A DNA stretch of 64,000 nucleotides, taken from Roseiarcus sp963820095 (lineage in GTDB: Bacteria; Pseudomonadota; Alphaproteobacteria; Rhizobiales; Beijerinckiaceae). Below are positions 17,722 to 25,944 of the stretch, in pieces. The stretch spans positions 43,918 through 107,917 of the forward strand of contig CAWFZA010000026.1 in NCBI GenBank assembly GCA_963820095.1. The letters run 5' to 3'. Under the pieces are notes generated by a model. That model was not told the origin of the DNA. It saw only the letters and a program-made list of their open reading frames with translations, and made no database searches. A program made the translations under genes and the position numbers. Position 1 is the first letter of the stretch; each line of letters opens with the position of its first letter.

Positions 17722-18173
17722 CAGATTGCTCCTTGGGTTGCGTCTTCACGCGGCCGGCGGGGAGGGCGATCCCCACGATCTCCGCGGTCGCCCCGATCCG
17801 GTCGATCCCCACGCGGTCCGCGCGGTCCGCGGTCGTCGCGGTCGCTCTCCTCGCGCTTGCGCAGCATGGCGGACGGCCCGGCCTCGTGTTCGTCGACGCG
17901 AATGGTGAGGTAGCGGATGACGTCCTCGTTGAGGCTCAAGAGGCGCTCGGTCTCGACCACCGCTTCGGAGGGGCCGGCGATGTTGAGCATCGTGAAGTGG
18001 GCCTTGCGATTCTTCTTGATGCGGAAAGCAAGCGACTTCAGGCCCCAAGGCTCGACCTTGGTGACCGCGCCGCCACGGGAGGCGATCGTGGTTTTGATCT
18101 GCTCCGTCAGCGCTTCGACTTGCTGCTGCGTGACGTCCTGGCGCGCCAGGAAGATATGCTCGTAGAGAGCCAT
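17721..18173 (-). CDS. rpsF: 30S ribosomal protein S6
   Basis: About 150 residues from the ATG at 18173, which has GGAAAGG six bases upstream. The core (MALYEHIFLARQDVTQQQVE, WGLKSLAFRIKKNRKAHF, DEDVIRYLTIRVDEHE-like) is canonical. The tail carries an Asp/Arg/Gly-rich run with repeated GDR units (roughly residues 118-143), as in other Hyphomicrobiales S6 proteins, and is probably disordered. First gene of the operon with rpsR, DUF2232 and rplI. Confidence 0.96.
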   Translation of the reverse strand: MALYEHIFLARQDVTQQQVEALTEQIKTTIASRGGAVTKVEPWGLKSLAFRIKKNRKAHFTMLNIAGPSEAVVETERLLSLNEDVIRYLTIRVDEHEAGPSAMLRKREESDRDDRGPRGPRGDRPDRGDRGDRGDRPPRRPREDATQGAI

Positions 18174-18421
18174 GTTGGGCCTTTCCAATTCAACCGCGTC
18201 CCACGCGGAGCCCTTCGAGCCCGGGAAAGGCTCGACCGGATCGTTCGAAGGCGGGAACACGGGAGGACGGACACTCGAGGCCCTGCCGCACGCTCGCTTT
18301 GAGCGCGCAGCCCTCCGTTCAGCCCCCGGCGGGACGCAACGAGGCGCTCCTCATATAGAGACTTCAGCTTGTCTTCAAGGAGAATCGGCGGCAATTGCGC
18401 GGGGCAGGGGATCGGAGTCAA

Positions 18422-18450
18422 ACAGGGCGGCCAATGCCGCCCTGTTTTGT
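18422..18450. terminator. Intrinsic-terminator-like hairpin
   Basis: An inverted repeat ACAGGGCGGC / GCCGCCCTGT with a short CAAT loop, followed by TTTTGT on the plus strand and TTTGA on the minus. It could end minus-strand transcription coming from the SDR side before the rpsF promoter. Confidence 0.6.
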
Positions 18451-18542
18451 CGCATCCCCTAAACCTTGGGCCGTGGTCCGCGCTCACGGTTTCCGATCGA
18501 TGATTCCGGTTTGCGGCGCCTGATCGGCTTCTCCATAGGCCG

Positions 18543-18677
18543 TCATGACGTCGGCCGCGGTTTTATCCACTTCGGCCGCGTGATAGGGCAGCCAAAAGGG
18601 TCGCAATGTTTTGCCGCCGTTGCATCAGTCTTCGATTTGTTCGTGTTTCTCGTTGATTTCTCCGGCTCTCGGGCCAT
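18543..18677 (-). CDS. Possible small protein with a strong Shine-Dalgarno
   Basis: A 44-codon frame starting MAREPEKSTRNTNKSKTDAT and ending PKWIKPRPTS. The only strong evidence is AGGAGG seven bases before the ATG. The composition is polar and basic with no recognised domain. A second frame over the same DNA reads PYHAAEVDKTAADVMTAYGE to 18485 and also looks protein-like. Given how often frames shift in this window, the true product may be a longer fusion of the two. Not recognised. Confidence 0.35.
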   Translation of the reverse strand: MAREPEKSTRNTNKSKTDATAAKHCDPFGCPITRPKWIKPRPTS

Positions 18678-18798
18678 AGCGTCGCCTCCTGGGTCAGGGG
18701 TTCCCGGCCAGAAAACGCGCTACCGCTCGCACGGTTCCTTTCATCGAATTAAGAAAAATTAAGGCGCCCCACGCGACCAATGCAGCGCGGATTCCGCT

Positions 18799-19569
18799 TT
18801 AGTCGGGAGATTTGAAGCTGAGAATTCTATCGGTCGGAAAGTCATACAATTTGCCCGTTTCACCCCAATCCGCCGAGCACATCTCGACAATCTTGGGCGC
18901 CAGTTCCGCGGGCTCGCGCAGCGTCGAGGGATCTTCTCCGGGCATTGCGGTTGCGCGCATCCGGGTTCGCAACGGGCCGGGATTGACCAGCATGACGCGG
19001 ACGTTCGACGTATTGACGGTCTCGGCGGCGTAGGTGCGGGCGAGGGCGTCGAGCGCGGCTTTGGAAATCGCGTACGGGCCCCAATAGGCGCGCAGATCCG
19101 CCCGGCTCGCTGCGCCAGAGGTCATGAACGCCACGCGTCCTGCGGGGGACGATCGAAGCAGCGGATCGAGCGACCGAATAAGACGCCAGTTGGCGGTCAC
19201 ATTGACCGCCATCACGTCGTCCCACGTTTTCGGATCGAGTTGATGCAAGGGGGTCAACAGACCCAGCACGCCGGCGTTGCCGACGAAGGCGTCAAGCCGG
19301 CCCCATCGGCGATTGAGCGCTTCGCCGAGCCGATCGATGGCGGCGAAGTCGCGCAAGTCCATGGGAACCAAGGTCGTGGCCTCCGGCTCTTCAGGCCGCA
19401 GCGCTCGAATCTCGTCGTCGAGTTCCTCGAGCCCGCCCTGAGTGCGGGCCAGCGCAACCACATGCGCGCCCGACTTGGCCAAGGCGACAGCCGCCGCGCG
19501 CCCAATGCCGCGAGAGGCCCCGGTCACCAGCGCGATCCGGGGCGCTCCATCGTGCTTCGATGCACTCAA
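18799..19569 (-). CDS. Short-chain dehydrogenase/reductase (SDR)
   Basis: 256 residues with the classical SDR layout: cofactor loop TGASRGIGRAAA (residues about 16-27), NAG at about 97-99, active-site serine in MTSGAAS and the catalytic YxxxK (YAISK). LVNPGPLRTRM follows, as in NAD(P)-dependent reductases. The substrate is unknown; the FabG/YciK-like subgroup is the closest match by motif. It is upstream of the ribosomal operon but separated by about 600 bases and a terminator-like hairpin, so probably independent of it. Confidence 0.92.
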   Translation of the reverse strand: MSASKHDGAPRIALVTGASRGIGRAAAVALAKSGAHVVALARTQGGLEELDDEIRALRPEEPEATTLVPMDLRDFAAIDRLGEALNRRWGRLDAFVGNAGVLGLLTPLHQLDPKTWDDVMAVNVTANWRLIRSLDPLLRSSPAGRVAFMTSGAASRADLRAYWGPYAISKAALDALARTYAAETVNTSNVRVMLVNPGPLRTRMRATAMPGEDPSTLREPAELAPKIVEMCSADWGETGKLYDFPTDRILSFKSPD

Positions 19570-19843
19570 TCGACACTCCTTGCATCATTTGCTAGGCTTG
19601 CCTATGGGGCATGGTTGCGGGAGGACGCAAGACAGCGGGGGCCGGTTCGCGCTAGCGCCGGGTGGGGCGGCGCGGCAAGCGTGGATTTTCTGTTCCGCCG
19701 ATACTAGGCTCGACCCCTCAGGGACTGCCGCGACTGAAACGAGAGTCCGAGCCGGATCGGACATGGGTGGCCGACGTGCGTTTGGGACCTGCGCGGTCAA
19801 GGGCTGACATTGCGCGGGAGGGGGAAATTGATTGGGGCTCGAT

Positions 19844-20179
19844 ATGGCGAACGCTAGAGTTGGCCGCGAATCTGGGAAAACCGTGACTCGCGCTGATTTG
19901 TCGGAAATCGTTTATCAGAAGATCGGATTGTCTCGCACGGAGTTGGCGGAACTCGTCCAGTCGGTTCTGGATGAAATTTGCGATGCGGCCGCGCGCGGCG
20001 AAACAGTCAAGCTCTCCGGCTTCGGATCGTTCGTCGTCCGCTCCAAGGGCGAGCGGGTGGGGCGCAATCCCAAGACGGGAGTTGAGGTGCCCATCCTTCC
20101 TCGCCGGGTGATGGTGTTCAAGCCGTCCAATGTGCTGAAGGCCAAGATCAACGGACGCGACGCGCCGGAAAACGAGTAG
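19844..20179 (+). CDS. ihfA: Integration host factor subunit alpha
   Basis: A histone-like DNA-bending protein of about 111 residues. The fold signature is complete: VTRADLSEIVYQKIGLSRTE, VKLSGFGSFVVRSKGERVG and the DNA-intercalating arm GRNPKTGVEVPILPRRVMVF. It pairs with IhfB, which is not in this window. A TTG at 19832 has a better-placed GGAGG (ten bases upstream) than the ATG at 19844, so the start is uncertain by four codons. ihfA, then a MerR regulator, then tRNA-Pro is a conserved order in the group. Confidence 0.95.
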   Translation: MANARVGRESGKTVTRADLSEIVYQKIGLSRTELAELVQSVLDEICDAAARGETVKLSGFGSFVVRSKGERVGRNPKTGVEVPILPRRVMVFKPSNVLKAKINGRDAPENE

Positions 20180-20256
20180 GCGCTTCCTGAGCGAACAGGC
20201 CCCTAGCGTTTCGCTTGCGAACGGCCGATAGTCGATCATCGCCAGACGGAGGCGCC

Positions 20257-20748
20257 ATGATTCTCTCGCCGCGGGCGCCAGCGAATGCGCCAATCGAGAA
20301 GAGCCCCGAAGCCTATCGAACGATCCGCGAAGTCGCCGACGCGCTGGATCTGCCGCAACATGTGCTTCGCTTCTGGGAGACGCGCTTTCCGCAGATCCGG
20401 CCGCTCAAGCGGGCCGGTGGGCGGCGCTATTACCGGCCTGACGACATCGAGCGGTTGAGGCTCATCAAGCGCCTTTTGTACGACGAAGGGTACACGATCA
20501 AGGGCGTGCAGAAGTTGTTCAAGGAGCAGGGCGTTCAGGCGCTGTCGGCCGCCGTTCCTTCACTCGTTCAATCGTCCGCCGAAATGGCCCTTCCCGAGGA
20601 GTCTCAGGGGCGATCCGAAACAGGTCCTGACGTTCGAGCAGCCAAGTCCGGGATCGCCGACCACCAGCTCGCGGCGCTGCGCGAAGCCCTTGCCGAAGTC
20701 ATGGAGGCGGAACGAATCCTTGCGCAAGCGCGCACGCCGGGCTCGTGA
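20257..20748 (+). CDS. MerR-family transcriptional regulator
   Basis: 163 residues with an N-terminal MerR winged helix: YRTIREVADALDLPQHVLRF, WETRFPQIRPLKRAGGRRYY, RPDDIERLRLIKRLLYDEG and YTIKGVQKLF. The remainder is a short coiled region with no effector-binding or cysteine motif. This is the small YcgE/CarA-like type that follows ihfA in alphaproteobacteria; the targets are unknown. GGAGG lies five bases before the ATG. Confidence 0.9.
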   Translation: MILSPRAPANAPIEKSPEAYRTIREVADALDLPQHVLRFWETRFPQIRPLKRAGGRRYYRPDDIERLRLIKRLLYDEGYTIKGVQKLFKEQGVQALSAAVPSLVQSSAEMALPEESQGRSETGPDVRAAKSGIADHQLAALREALAEVMEAERILAQARTPGS

Positions 20749-20809
20749 CACATCCGCGAGCTGGCTCCGCATTGCACGGGGCGGCGATGGCGCCTATAAG
20801 GAGCCCCGT

Positions 20810-20887
20810 CGGAGTGTAGCGCAGCCCGGTTAGCGCACTAGTCTGGGGGACTAGGGGTCGTGGGTTCGAATCCCGCCACTCCGACCA
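20810..20887 (+). tRNA. tRNA-Pro (anticodon GGG)
   Basis: Acceptor stem CGGAGTG/CACTCCG, anticodon stem CTAGT/ACTAG around loop CTGGGGG (anticodon GGG), T-arm GTGGG-TTCGAAT-CCCGC and an encoded CCA end. Located after the ihfA-merR pair, its usual position. Confidence 0.96.
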
Positions 20888-20994
20888 TTTTTTTCAAAAC
20901 AGCGGGCAGGGCTTGCCGAAGTTGTGGACTTCGACGCCGCTGGCGTGGGCAACCAGAAACAGTCGATCCCGCCCTGAGTTTTTCGGCCAAAAGC

Positions 20995-21225
20995 TTACCG
21001 GCGGGGGCCCACCCTGTTGACTCCGCCGTTGCGGTTGCCCGGACGCGGCGCGGTGACGCGGCCGACTCCGACAGGGCGCGCAACGAGGCGAACGCCAGGC
21101 CGTGCAATGCATCCATGCGGATAACCAACGTAAGTGCAGTAAACCACAGCGTTTGCACTTTCCGTCGCCGCCGCCAAGCCGATAATCGCCGCGATCCCGA
21201 CAAAGAAGATTTTTGCCCTTAACAT
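20995..21225 (-). CDS. Small secreted protein of unknown function
   Basis: 76 codons. The ATG at 21225 has GGGAGGG six bases upstream. The N-terminus MLRAKIFFVGIAAIIGLAAA with ...ESANA is a good signal peptide. The mature peptide begins VVYCTYVGYPHGCIARPGV, with two closely spaced cysteines that may form a disulfide, and then becomes Pro/Gly/Arg/Asn-rich. Similar small exported proteins with a YC...GC pattern occur in rhizobial relatives, but no role is known. Confidence 0.65.
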   Translation of the reverse strand: MLRAKIFFVGIAAIIGLAAATESANAVVYCTYVGYPHGCIARPGVRLVARPVGVGRVTAPRPGNRNGGVNRVGPRR

Positions 21226-21516
21226 ATGAAGCCCTCCCAGATATTCATCGTGTCGCACTATATACGTACGCAAGCCACCTTAGCTTGATGCGCGTCAAAA
21301 GCGAAACAAGCATTCGAACGTCGTCGTGAGCAATCTCCACCGATGGACCGCTTGCTCGACGCGATCGAACTATCTGGAAGAGACAACGCCGTCCATCGAG
21401 GTTTGCAGAACATGCGAACACTTGCGATCGGCTGGTTTTCAGCGAGATTCGCATAAGAGTTATTATGGAACCTCAACGTCCATGGCGAGGCGAGGCGGGA
21501 TTCGGAGTTCGGCGGC

Positions 21517-22686
21517 CTAAAGAGCGGCCACCGCGGCCCAACAAACTATGGCGCTGCAGACGGAGCTCCAGCGTCCGTACGCCTTGTAAATTGTCGCCGC
21601 CGCCTGGGCCTGCTGCTTGAGGGTGCCTTCCGCGGCGATCTGAGGATCTGAAACGTTGCGGATCGCAAGCCACGGCGGCGGGTCGCCAAGCGACTGGGCG
21701 ACCATGCCCAGCACCGCGTCTCCCATTTCGGAGGTGTCCCCAAGGCCCTGCAGCTTGAAATGATTGTCCGTGGTGTCGAAGCCGAAGAAGTCGGTGGTCA
21801 CGACCGACTGGGAAAGACCGGACGGCGCGACGACCGTGATCGCGGGAGCACGCGTATTGTCCGACGGCAGCTGCGAGGCATTGGCCTTGAACAGGTCGTT
21901 CGCCTGCGAGAAGAACTTAGTCTGCGCGGCCCCGCTCGCGTAGTGCCCGGCGGCGAAAGACGCCTTCTTCAGCCAGCTCGTCGAATCAAAGCGCACCACC
22001 GGGCTGACGATCACATCGCCAACCTCGAACTGCTTGCCGATCCCGCCCGCAGTTCCTGTTGTTAGAACCAGCTTGGGCCGCACCTCGCCAATGATCTGTT
22101 TCCACAGCTCAGCGTTCGGAAGCACCCCATTCGCGGGAAAGTGTTTGAAGGTGTCCTGCGATAGGTGCGATTCGGACTTGAAGACAACGGCCTTCTTGCC
22201 GCCGATCGTCGTCGTCCAGAACGCGCCGAGGCGCTTCGCCTTGACTGCCGGCGAGCCTTTGCTCATCTGGCGCGATAGCGTCGAAAAGTTGTGGGTGTAG
22301 GGAACGTAGTCGTCGCGGGAATCTTTTCCCGGCGTCAGCACGCGACTGAGCGCATGCCCCTCATCCACTGTCCAAGTGACGATGAGCACGTCGGCGCGCG
22401 GCAGCGCCTTGGCGCCGCCAGCCGGCGCCCGCGCCGCCGGAGTCGGAGCGAGGCCCTTAGGCCACGGAATGTCGACGAAGCGGCTGAGGCCAGTCGCTTT
22501 CGTGAACGCGAGGAAGGCTAAGCCTTCCGAGCCCTCGGAGTCGAAATCGATGATGTCGCGTTGGATGTCGTCGAGACTGGCGCCCCGCGCGGCCGCGGCG
22601 CTTGTCGCGAACGCCGATTTCGGAATTGAAACGGTAGCGGGATCGACGCCGATATTGCGCGCGATCCAGGCGCGGTCGACAATCAC
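21517..22686 (-). CDS. Phosphorylase/nucleosidase-superfamily protein with N-terminal extension
   Basis: About 389 residues from a GTG at 22686 preceded by GGGAGGGG. Residues about 1-75 form an unrecognised region (ARNIGVDPATVSIPKSAF, SLDDIQRDIIDFDSEGSEGL), followed by an Ala/Pro linker. From about residue 95 it resembles PNP/MTA nucleosidases: ADVLIVTWTVDEGHALSRVL, KLVLTTGTAGGIGKQFEVGD, and near the end SEMGDAVLGMVAQSL and WLAIRNVSDPQI. In this superfamily the enzymes cleave nucleosides, but here the substrate is unknown and the N-terminal region suggests a sensor or effector variant. Isolated, with no partner gene in an operon. Confidence 0.72.
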   Translation of the reverse strand: MIVDRAWIARNIGVDPATVSIPKSAFATSAAAARGASLDDIQRDIIDFDSEGSEGLAFLAFTKATGLSRFVDIPWPKGLAPTPAARAPAGGAKALPRADVLIVTWTVDEGHALSRVLTPGKDSRDDYVPYTHNFSTLSRQMSKGSPAVKAKRLGAFWTTTIGGKKAVVFKSESHLSQDTFKHFPANGVLPNAELWKQIIGEVRPKLVLTTGTAGGIGKQFEVGDVIVSPVVRFDSTSWLKKASFAAGHYASGAAQTKFFSQANDLFKANASQLPSDNTRAPAITVVAPSGLSQSVVTTDFFGFDTTDNHFKLQGLGDTSEMGDAVLGMVAQSLGDPPPWLAIRNVSDPQIAAEGTLKQQAQAAATIYKAYGRWSSVCSAIVCWAAVAAL

Positions 22687-22844
22687 GAGCCCCTCCCAAA
22701 ATAAATTGTGTAGCCGCAGGAAATAGCGGCCGCGACAAACCATAAGACAAATTGTCCGGTAGACGATTTTGGCCCTGCAGACTGTGAGCGCCATCACACA
22801 ACCCGACAGTTTCAGGCGCGTGCGAAAGCCGTGCGCTCGTCCGC

Positions 22845-24079
22845 TTAAGCGCTCATCAACTCCGCCAGCGTCAGCGCGATCACTTCCGTCGCCTTGTACA
22901 AATCGGATAGCGGCAGGCGCTCGTCGGCGCGATGGGCGTTGGCTTCCTCGATCGTGCGAGGGCCGGCGCCATAGAGCACGATCGGAACGCCAGCCTTCGC
23001 GTAATGGCGCGCGTCGGTGTAGAGCGGCACGCCTGAGGCTGCGATCGTTTCGCCCATGACGCGGCTCGCTTGCCGGCAGAGAACCTCGGTCAACTTCGCT
23101 CCGGCTGGCGTCGGCGTCAGCGGCTCGGCGAGCAGGATGCGGCGGACCTCGACCTTGGCGGCCGGGATGAAGCGCCGCCGCGCGAGCGATGACGGCGCTG
23201 CAGCTCCGCCTCGACCTCGGCCGGATTTTCTTCCGGCACGATGCGCCGATCGAGGCGGAACGTCACCCGATCCGGCACGACATTGGTGTTGATCCCACCC
23301 GCGATGAGCCCGACCGTCATCTGCGGCGAGCCGATGCCGGCTATCGCCGAGGTCCGCGCCTCGAGGCCGCCGCGCCAGCCATAGAGGGCCGCAAGGATCG
23401 CATTCGCCGCTTCCAGCGCGTCGACGCCGGTGGAGGGGCGGGCGGCGTGAGCCGAGCGGCCGAGGACCTCGACCTCGAGATGCAGGGCGCCGTTGTGGGC
23501 GTTGACCACCGCGTAGGAGAAGCCCGCGCCGATCGCCAGATCCGGATGCGAGAGGCCGTTCTCCGAGAGCCAGCGCGGGCCGATCTCGCCGCCCGCCTCC
23601 TCGTCATAGGTGACGTGCAGTTCGACCGCGCCGTTGAGCGCCGCGCCGCACTTCTCGAGCGCCAGAATGGCGAAGGCGTAGGTCGCAATGTCCGACTTCG
23701 ACACCGCCGCTCCGCGCCCAACCATCCAGCCGTCGACGATTTCCGCGCCATAAGGGTCGCGCGTCCAGCCCGAACCGGGCGGCACCACGTCGCCATGCGC
23801 GTTGAGCGCGATCGTCGGGCCGCCCTGCCCGTATCGGCGCCTTGCGATCAGGTTGGTGGCCGAAACCATGCCGTTCGCCTTGACGAGATTTTCGGGAACC
23901 TTGTGCCGCTCGACCTGAAAGCCGAGGTTCTCCAAGAGTTTGGCGACGACTTCAGCAGGGTGGTCGCAATCTCCCGGCGGATTGTCCGACGGAACCTTCA
24001 CGATCTCGGCCAGGAAGCGCGTCTCGGCCTCGGCGTGCTCGCGCACGAAATCATGGATTGCGGTCTCGGCCGCCGTCAT
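22845..24079 (-). CDS. M20-family metallopeptidase (ArgE/DapE-like), frameshifted
   Basis: A zinc-dependent amidohydrolase of about 411 residues once repaired. It has NAHGDVVPPGSGWTRDPY (metal ligand H, then D), the catalytic glutamate region VTYDEEAGGEIGP and a dimerisation domain with GRSAHAARPSTGVDALEAA. The frame then breaks near 23185-23195 and resumes with FIPAAKVEVRRILLAEP, GVPLYTDARHYAKAGVPIVL and a C-terminal helix. The span is 3n+2, consistent with one missing base. The specific substrate (acetylornithine, succinyl-DAP or a dipeptide) cannot be decided. Its ATG overlaps the MBL stop (ATGA), so it is the last gene of the tmk-holB-metG-tatD-MBL run. Confidence 0.82.
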
Positions 24080-24892
24080 TGTTTCGTTCCCTTCTCGAAG
24101 CCCTCGACGCGCATCCCGTCGTAAGCCGGCGCCACATTCGCCGGCAAGCTCGCGCGCAAGGTCTCATAATCGAGGTCGGTATGCAGGTTGGTGAGGATCG
24201 CGCGGCGCGGGCGCATCCTCTCGATCCAATGAAGCGCGTCGTCGAGGCTGAAATGGGACGGATGGGGCCGATCGCGCAGGGCGTCGATGATCCACATGTC
24301 CAGGCCTTCGAGGAAGGGAACGCTCGCTTCCGGAATGCGTTTCACATCAGGGGTGTAGGCGAGATCTCCGAAGCGAAAGCCGAGCGCGCTGATATCGCCG
24401 TGATCGAGATCGAACGGCATCGCCTCGACCGCTCCGCCGGGGCCCTCGATGCGGCAGATCTGGCCCGCCTCGAGACGGCGCTCACCGGCGATCGGAGGAT
24501 AAGAACTGCCCTCAGGGCTCTGAAAAATATATGAGAACGCGTCGGCGACTCTACGCGACGTGGTCTCGTTCATATAGATGTCGAGACGGCGGCGCATGAC
24601 CAGGCAGAGCGGCCTCAGATCGTCGATGCCATGCGTGTGATCGGCGTGCGGATGGCTCAAGAAGACGGCGTCGAGCCGCTTCACGTCGGCGTCGAGCAGT
24701 TGCTCGCGCAAATCGGGCGAAGTGTCGATGAGAACGGCGGTCGTCCCCGCCGAGCCCCAGACGTTCGACGAGCACCGAGCAGCGGCGGCGGCGGTTCTTC
24801 GGATTCGACGGATCGCAGGCCCCCCACCCCTGCCCGACCCGCGGCACGCCGCCGGACGAGCCGCAGCCAAGAATGGTCAGACGCAGCGTCAA
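24076..24892 (-). CDS. MBL-fold metallo-hydrolase (PhnP-like), frameshifted
   Basis: A metallo-beta-lactamase fold hydrolase following tatD, as is usual in alphaproteobacteria. It opens TLRLTILGCGSSGGVPRVGQ and GACDPSNPKNRRRRCSVLVE, the PhnP-type start. One extra base near 24757 shifts the frame; then come GTTAVLIDTSPDLREQLL, the metal-binding HPHADHTHG and AILTNLHTDLD. Probably a cyclic phosphodiesterase-like activity by family, but not proven. No ATG is available at the expected start; a TTG at 24892 is in frame with tatD, so the two run together as one ORF. Confidence 0.8.
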
Positions 24893-25729
24893 TGCGGAGA
24901 TCCAACGGCCTGCGGCGGCTTGCCAACGGCCTGCTGGCGGCTTGCCGAGAACCGGAGGGAGCTTGGAAAAAAGCTTGAGCGTGTTGGCGCGCGTCGCCGC
25001 GGCAAGCGCCTCTGGCTCCATCCCGCGCGCTCCCGCGACCACGCCCGCCGTGGCGACGACAAAGGCCGGCTCGTTGCGTCGGCCGCGATGCGGCGCCGGC
25101 GCGAGATAGGGGGCGTCGGTCTCGACCAGAATGCGGTCGAGCGGCACGTCGCGCGCGATGGCGCGCAAATCCTCCGATTTCTTGAACGTCACGACGCCGG
25201 AAAACGAGATCGAGAGCCCGAGGCCGAGCGCGGCCTCGGCCAGTTCGCGCGAGGCGGTGAAGCAATGCAGCACCGCGCGGAACCGGCCCTGCCCCATCTC
25301 TTCCGCTAGGATCGCCGCCGTATCGGCGTCCGCGTCCCGTGTATGGATCACGAGCGGCAGATCAAGCTCGCGAGCGAGCGCGATATGCCCCCGGAAGACG
25401 CGCTGGGCGACATCGCGCGGCGCGCTGTCATAGTGATAGTCGAGACCCGCCTCGCCGATCCCGACGCATTTTGGATGCCTGGCGAAGGCACGCATGGCGT
25501 CGTAGTCCTCCGCCCCCTCCCCGGCCGCTTCATGCGGATGCGTGCCGACCGTGAAGAAGACATCGTCGTACCGCTCCGCGATGGCGGCCACGCGAGCAGC
25601 CTTCGCGACCTTCGTGCCAATGGTGATCATGCGCTCGACGCCGGCTGCACGAGCGCGCTCGACGACCCCGTCGAGGTCGTCGGCGAAGTCGGGAAAATCG
25701 AGGTGGCAATGGCTGTCGATGATGGTCAT
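24893..25729 (-). CDS. tatD: TatD-family metal-dependent hydrolase
   Basis: A TIM-barrel amidohydrolase of about 262-279 residues. Signatures are IIDSHCHLDFPDF (two metal-binding histidines), GTHPHEA, GIGEAGLDYHY, PLVIHTRDAD, AVLHCFTAS and LVETDAPYLAPAPHRG. Family members have 3'-5' exonuclease or D-aminoacyl-tRNA deacylase-type activity. No stop codon separates it from the MBL gene: the frame continues through an imperfect 21/22-bp tandem repeat (24902-24944) into MBL residues, so the true C-terminus probably lies around LFSKLPPVLGK. The fusion is likely an artefact or the result of that duplication. Confidence 0.88.
24902..24944. repeat. Imperfect 21/22-bp tandem duplication
   Basis: CCAACGGCCTG-CGGCGGCTTG (24902-24922) is followed immediately by CCAACGGCCTG-CTGGCGGCTTG (24923-24944); the two copies differ by one inserted T. 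It lies exactly at the tatD/MBL junction and encodes the repeated GKPPAGRWQAAAGRW segment. Confidence 0.9.
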
Positions 25730-25767
25730 CCGCTACCCCTTCTCCCTCCGGGAGAAGGTGGCCGGCC

Positions 25768-25807
25768 ATAGCCCGTCGAAAGACGGGCGTCCTGACAGAC
25801 GCCCTAT
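25768..25807. repeat. 40-bp double-hairpin element, copy 1
   Basis: Starts ATAGCCCGTC and ends GACGCCCTAT. It contains GCCCGTC-GAAA-GACGGGC, a stem capped by a GNRA-type tetraloop, and an overlapping second stem GGGCGTC-CTGACA-GACGCCC. The two stems share the GGGC and are mutually exclusive. It is flanked on both sides by GGCCGGCC, so it sits in the loop of a larger palindrome. Confidence 0.8.
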
Positions 25808-25880
25808 GGCCGGCCGGATGAGGGAACGGCGTAGGCGAGCGCGCTTCGCGCGCAAACCCTCACCCCCAACCCCTCTCCCC

Positions 25881-25920
25881 ATAGCCCGTCGAGAGACGGG
25901 CGTTCTTCCGAACGCCCTAT
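25881..25920. repeat. 40-bp double-hairpin element, copy 2
   Basis: Same length and ends as copy 1 (ATAGCCCGTC...ACGCCCTAT), with GCCCGTC-GAGA-GACGGGC and GGGCGTT-CTTCCG-AACGCCC. Loop and stem changes are compensatory (GTC/GAC to GTT/AAC), implying that the structure matters. It is inserted between CCCCTCTCCCC and TGGAGAGGGG arms. Confidence 0.8.
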
Positions 25921-25944
25921 TGGAGAGGGGAGAACTGCGCCCGC

